Assembly: GCF_014395975.1 (NCBI RefSeq)
Contig: NZ_CP060714.1
Coordinates: 2,790,001 to 2,854,000, forward strand
Origin: Diaphorobacter ruginosibacter
Lineage (GTDB): Bacteria; Pseudomonadota; Gammaproteobacteria; Burkholderiales; Burkholderiaceae_C
Length of the DNA: 64,000 nucleotides
Direction of reading: 5' to 3'
This document shows positions 62,679 through 64,000 of the stretch, one piece after another. The stretch's first letter is position 1. Each line of letters starts with the position of its first letter. Under the pieces are notes generated by a model. That model did not search any database. It saw nothing but the letters and a program-made list of their open reading frames with translations, and had not been told where the DNA came from. The translations under genes and the position numbers were made by a program.

Positions 62679-63883
62679 GATGCGGTTCCCAGGGGTTGTT
62701 CGACAGGTTGGTCGGATAGGGGCCTGGCAGGCACCTCGCCGGTCTCGGTCTCGGGCTTGGACCTGGGGTCGGGCACGGGTACGGTCTTGCCCTTCTTGAG
62801 CCACAGGTACAGGCCGCTGCCCAGCACGATGATGGTCGCGATGTCCAGCAGCGCCCAGATGATCTGCATGGGCATGCCGCCATAGTCGCCAAAATGCAGC
62901 GGCTGCGACACCAGCAGCGCCGTCAGGTACCACGGCAATTGGGGAGCGGCCGTGACCTCCGCGGTCTTCGCGTCGACGAGCACCGGCTGCAGCAGCTTGG
63001 ACGTGAACGGCTCGTTGCCCTTGAGGAAGAAGGTCGTGTGGTGCGGACTGGAGAACGCCGTGCCCGGGAACGCAATAAACGACAGCTTGGTGTGCGGCGC
63101 CTGCGCCTGTGCGACCTCCATCGAGCGCTGCACCGAGCCGCGCTCGGCGACGGGCACCGTCGGCTGCCCCTGGTAGGGCACCATCAGCGCGCTGAGCTGG
63201 TCGTACTGCCAGTACTTGATGACCAGGTCGGCCCAGGTATTGATCATGCCCGTGGCGCCCACCACGAAGAGCCACACCAGCGTGACGACACCCAGCAGGT
63301 TGTGCAGGTCCAGCCACTTCAGGCGTGTACGCCGGTCGCGTCGCACGGTTCCGAAATCCAGCTTGCGCATGAAGGGCGCGTACAGCACCACCCCGCTGAC
63401 AATGGCCACGAGCAGCAGCAGCCCCATGAAGCCGAGGAAGAGCTTGCCCGGCAGGCCCGCGAACAGGTCCACATGCAGCTTGAACATCACGTACATGAAG
63501 CCCTCGTCGAAGCGCGGCTGAGCGAGCACCTCCGCCGTGCGCGCATCGATGGCCACCGACCGGAAATCCTCCGTGGGATCCGGCGTGGGCGTCATGGTGA
63601 CGAACCAGAGGTTGTCGTCATCCTCGTCCTTCGACGCGAACTGCACCACGCGGTCGGGGTGCTGCGCGCGCGCCACTTCAAGGACCTTGTCCAGGCTGGC
63701 ATGCGGCGTGCCGGGCGCCATCTTCGGCGTTTCCACCTCGGTTCCCAGCAGATGACCGATCTCATGATGGAAGATCAGCGGCAGCCCGGTCAGGCACAGC
63801 AGCAGCATGAAGACGGTGCAGATCAGGCTGCTCCACTTGTGCACCCAGGCCCAGGTCTTGATGGTTCGATTGCTCATCGACAT
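62675..63883 (-). CDS. PepSY-associated membrane protein (iron-uptake linked)
   Basis: A membrane protein of 402 residues with four main transmembrane helices. It starts IKTWAWVHKWSSLICTVFML, with His in the first helix, and has further helix His residues (HHEIGHLLG, LHNLLGVV, PLHFGDYGG). PepSY-TM proteins of this kind sit beside TonB-dependent siderophore receptors, and some act as haem-containing ferric-siderophore reductases. The start is 63883 (GGAG upstream) or 63877. It lies 22 nt after the receptor gene. Confidence 0.87.
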   Translation of the reverse strand: MSMSNRTIKTWAWVHKWSSLICTVFMLLLCLTGLPLIFHHEIGHLLGTEVETPKMAPGTPHASLDKVLEVARAQHPDRVVQFASKDEDDDNLWFVTMTPTPDPTEDFRSVAIDARTAEVLAQPRFDEGFMYVMFKLHVDLFAGLPGKLFLGFMGLLLLVAIVSGVVLYAPFMRKLDFGTVRRDRRTRLKWLDLHNLLGVVTLVWLFVVGATGMINTWADLVIKYWQYDQLSALMVPYQGQPTVPVAERGSVQRSMEVAQAQAPHTKLSFIAFPGTAFSSPHHTTFFLKGNEPFTSKLLQPVLVDAKTAEVTAAPQLPWYLTALLVSQPLHFGDYGGMPMQIIWALLDIATIIVLGSGLYLWLKKGKTVPVPDPRSKPETETGEVPARPLSDQPVEQPLGTAS

Positions 63884-63905
63884 GATTGGCTTCTCCGCGC
63901 CGACA

Positions 63906-64000
63906 TCAGAACTTGTAGGTGGCGCTGGCCACGACATTGCGCCGCGCACCCCACCAGCAGTCACCGCGTGCGAGGCAGGTGCTGAAGTACGACTTGTCCG
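63906..64000 (-). CDS. TonB-dependent siderophore receptor, C-terminal end (partial)
   Basis: Only the last 30 codons are in the window, reading SYFSTCLARGDCWWGARRN and then VVASATYKF. A final beta strand ending in Lys-Phe, and the Cys-containing LARGDCWWG turn, are typical of TonB-dependent ferric siderophore receptors. The rest of the gene is beyond position 64000. It would be the first gene of the receptor-PepSY-small protein operon on this strand. Confidence 0.8.
   Translation of the reverse strand, partial: DKSYFSTCLARGDCWWGARRNVVASATYKF

Overview
The window is high-GC DNA with dense, short-spaced genes. Its gene families point to a betaproteobacterium of the order Burkholderiales, most likely the family Comamonadaceae. 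The signs are a Bug-family (tripartite tricarboxylate) binding protein, several fatty-acid/acyl-CoA modules, a long second IF-1, Tex, and dispersed intergenic repeats of a kind I associate with that family. I cannot fix the genus from the sequence alone.

Layout. 0.2-5 kb: an exported SH3 protein, thiD, then a TPP riboswitch driving thiO-thiS-thiG-thiE. 5-11.6 kb: acyl-CoA catabolism (3-hydroxyacyl-CoA dehydrogenase, enoyl-CoA hydratase, Crp-type regulator, an aminoglycoside-phosphotransferase-like kinase paired with an acyl-CoA dehydrogenase) and a TRIC-type channel. 11.6-15.6 kb: an HDOD protein with a possible gene remnant behind it, a large imperfect inverted repeat, and Tex. 15.8-29 kb: mixed housekeeping and detoxification genes (DUF72, ornithine cyclodeaminase family, MFS and DMT transporters, MGMT, two SDRs, thioesterase, DyP peroxidase, rRNA-type methyltransferase, nucleoside deaminase). 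29-33 kb: an FbpABC-type ferric iron ABC transporter with a good Fur box. 33-41 kb: fatty acid oxidation genes around a LysR / Bug binding protein / esterase cluster. 41-47 kb: GST, Lrp-type regulator, exported peroxiredoxin, and a livHMGF branched-chain-type ABC operon whose livM carries a one-base deletion in a G tract. 47-54 kb: an acyl-CoA ligase with a 160-bp MITE just upstream of its start, then selO-msrB-yciB-bolA (overlapping or nearly touching), a parvulin, and a DUF1624 membrane protein. 54-64 kb: a lipoprotein amidohydrolase behind an AT-rich stretch, two tandem tRNA-Pro genes each with its own terminator, infA, an HPP-CBS protein, psd, a cysteine-free Rrf2 regulator, small unknown genes, and a PepSY membrane protein next to the end of a TonB-dependent siderophore receptor.

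The window has no prophage, plasmid backbone, CRISPR array or secretion island. I did not find a clearly new multi-gene system. The most interesting signals are (1) the kinase + acyl-CoA dehydrogenase pair, resembling the LvaA/LvaC and ACAD10/11 logic for 4-hydroxyacyl-CoAs; (2) three families of structured repeats, one a MITE with terminal inverted repeats and a CCAG target duplication; (3) the Cys-less IscR-like regulator; (4) several genes whose -10 box lies exactly 6 nt before the ATG, suggesting leaderless transcripts; (5) the livM frameshift and the Lys-to-Arg Walker A in LivF.
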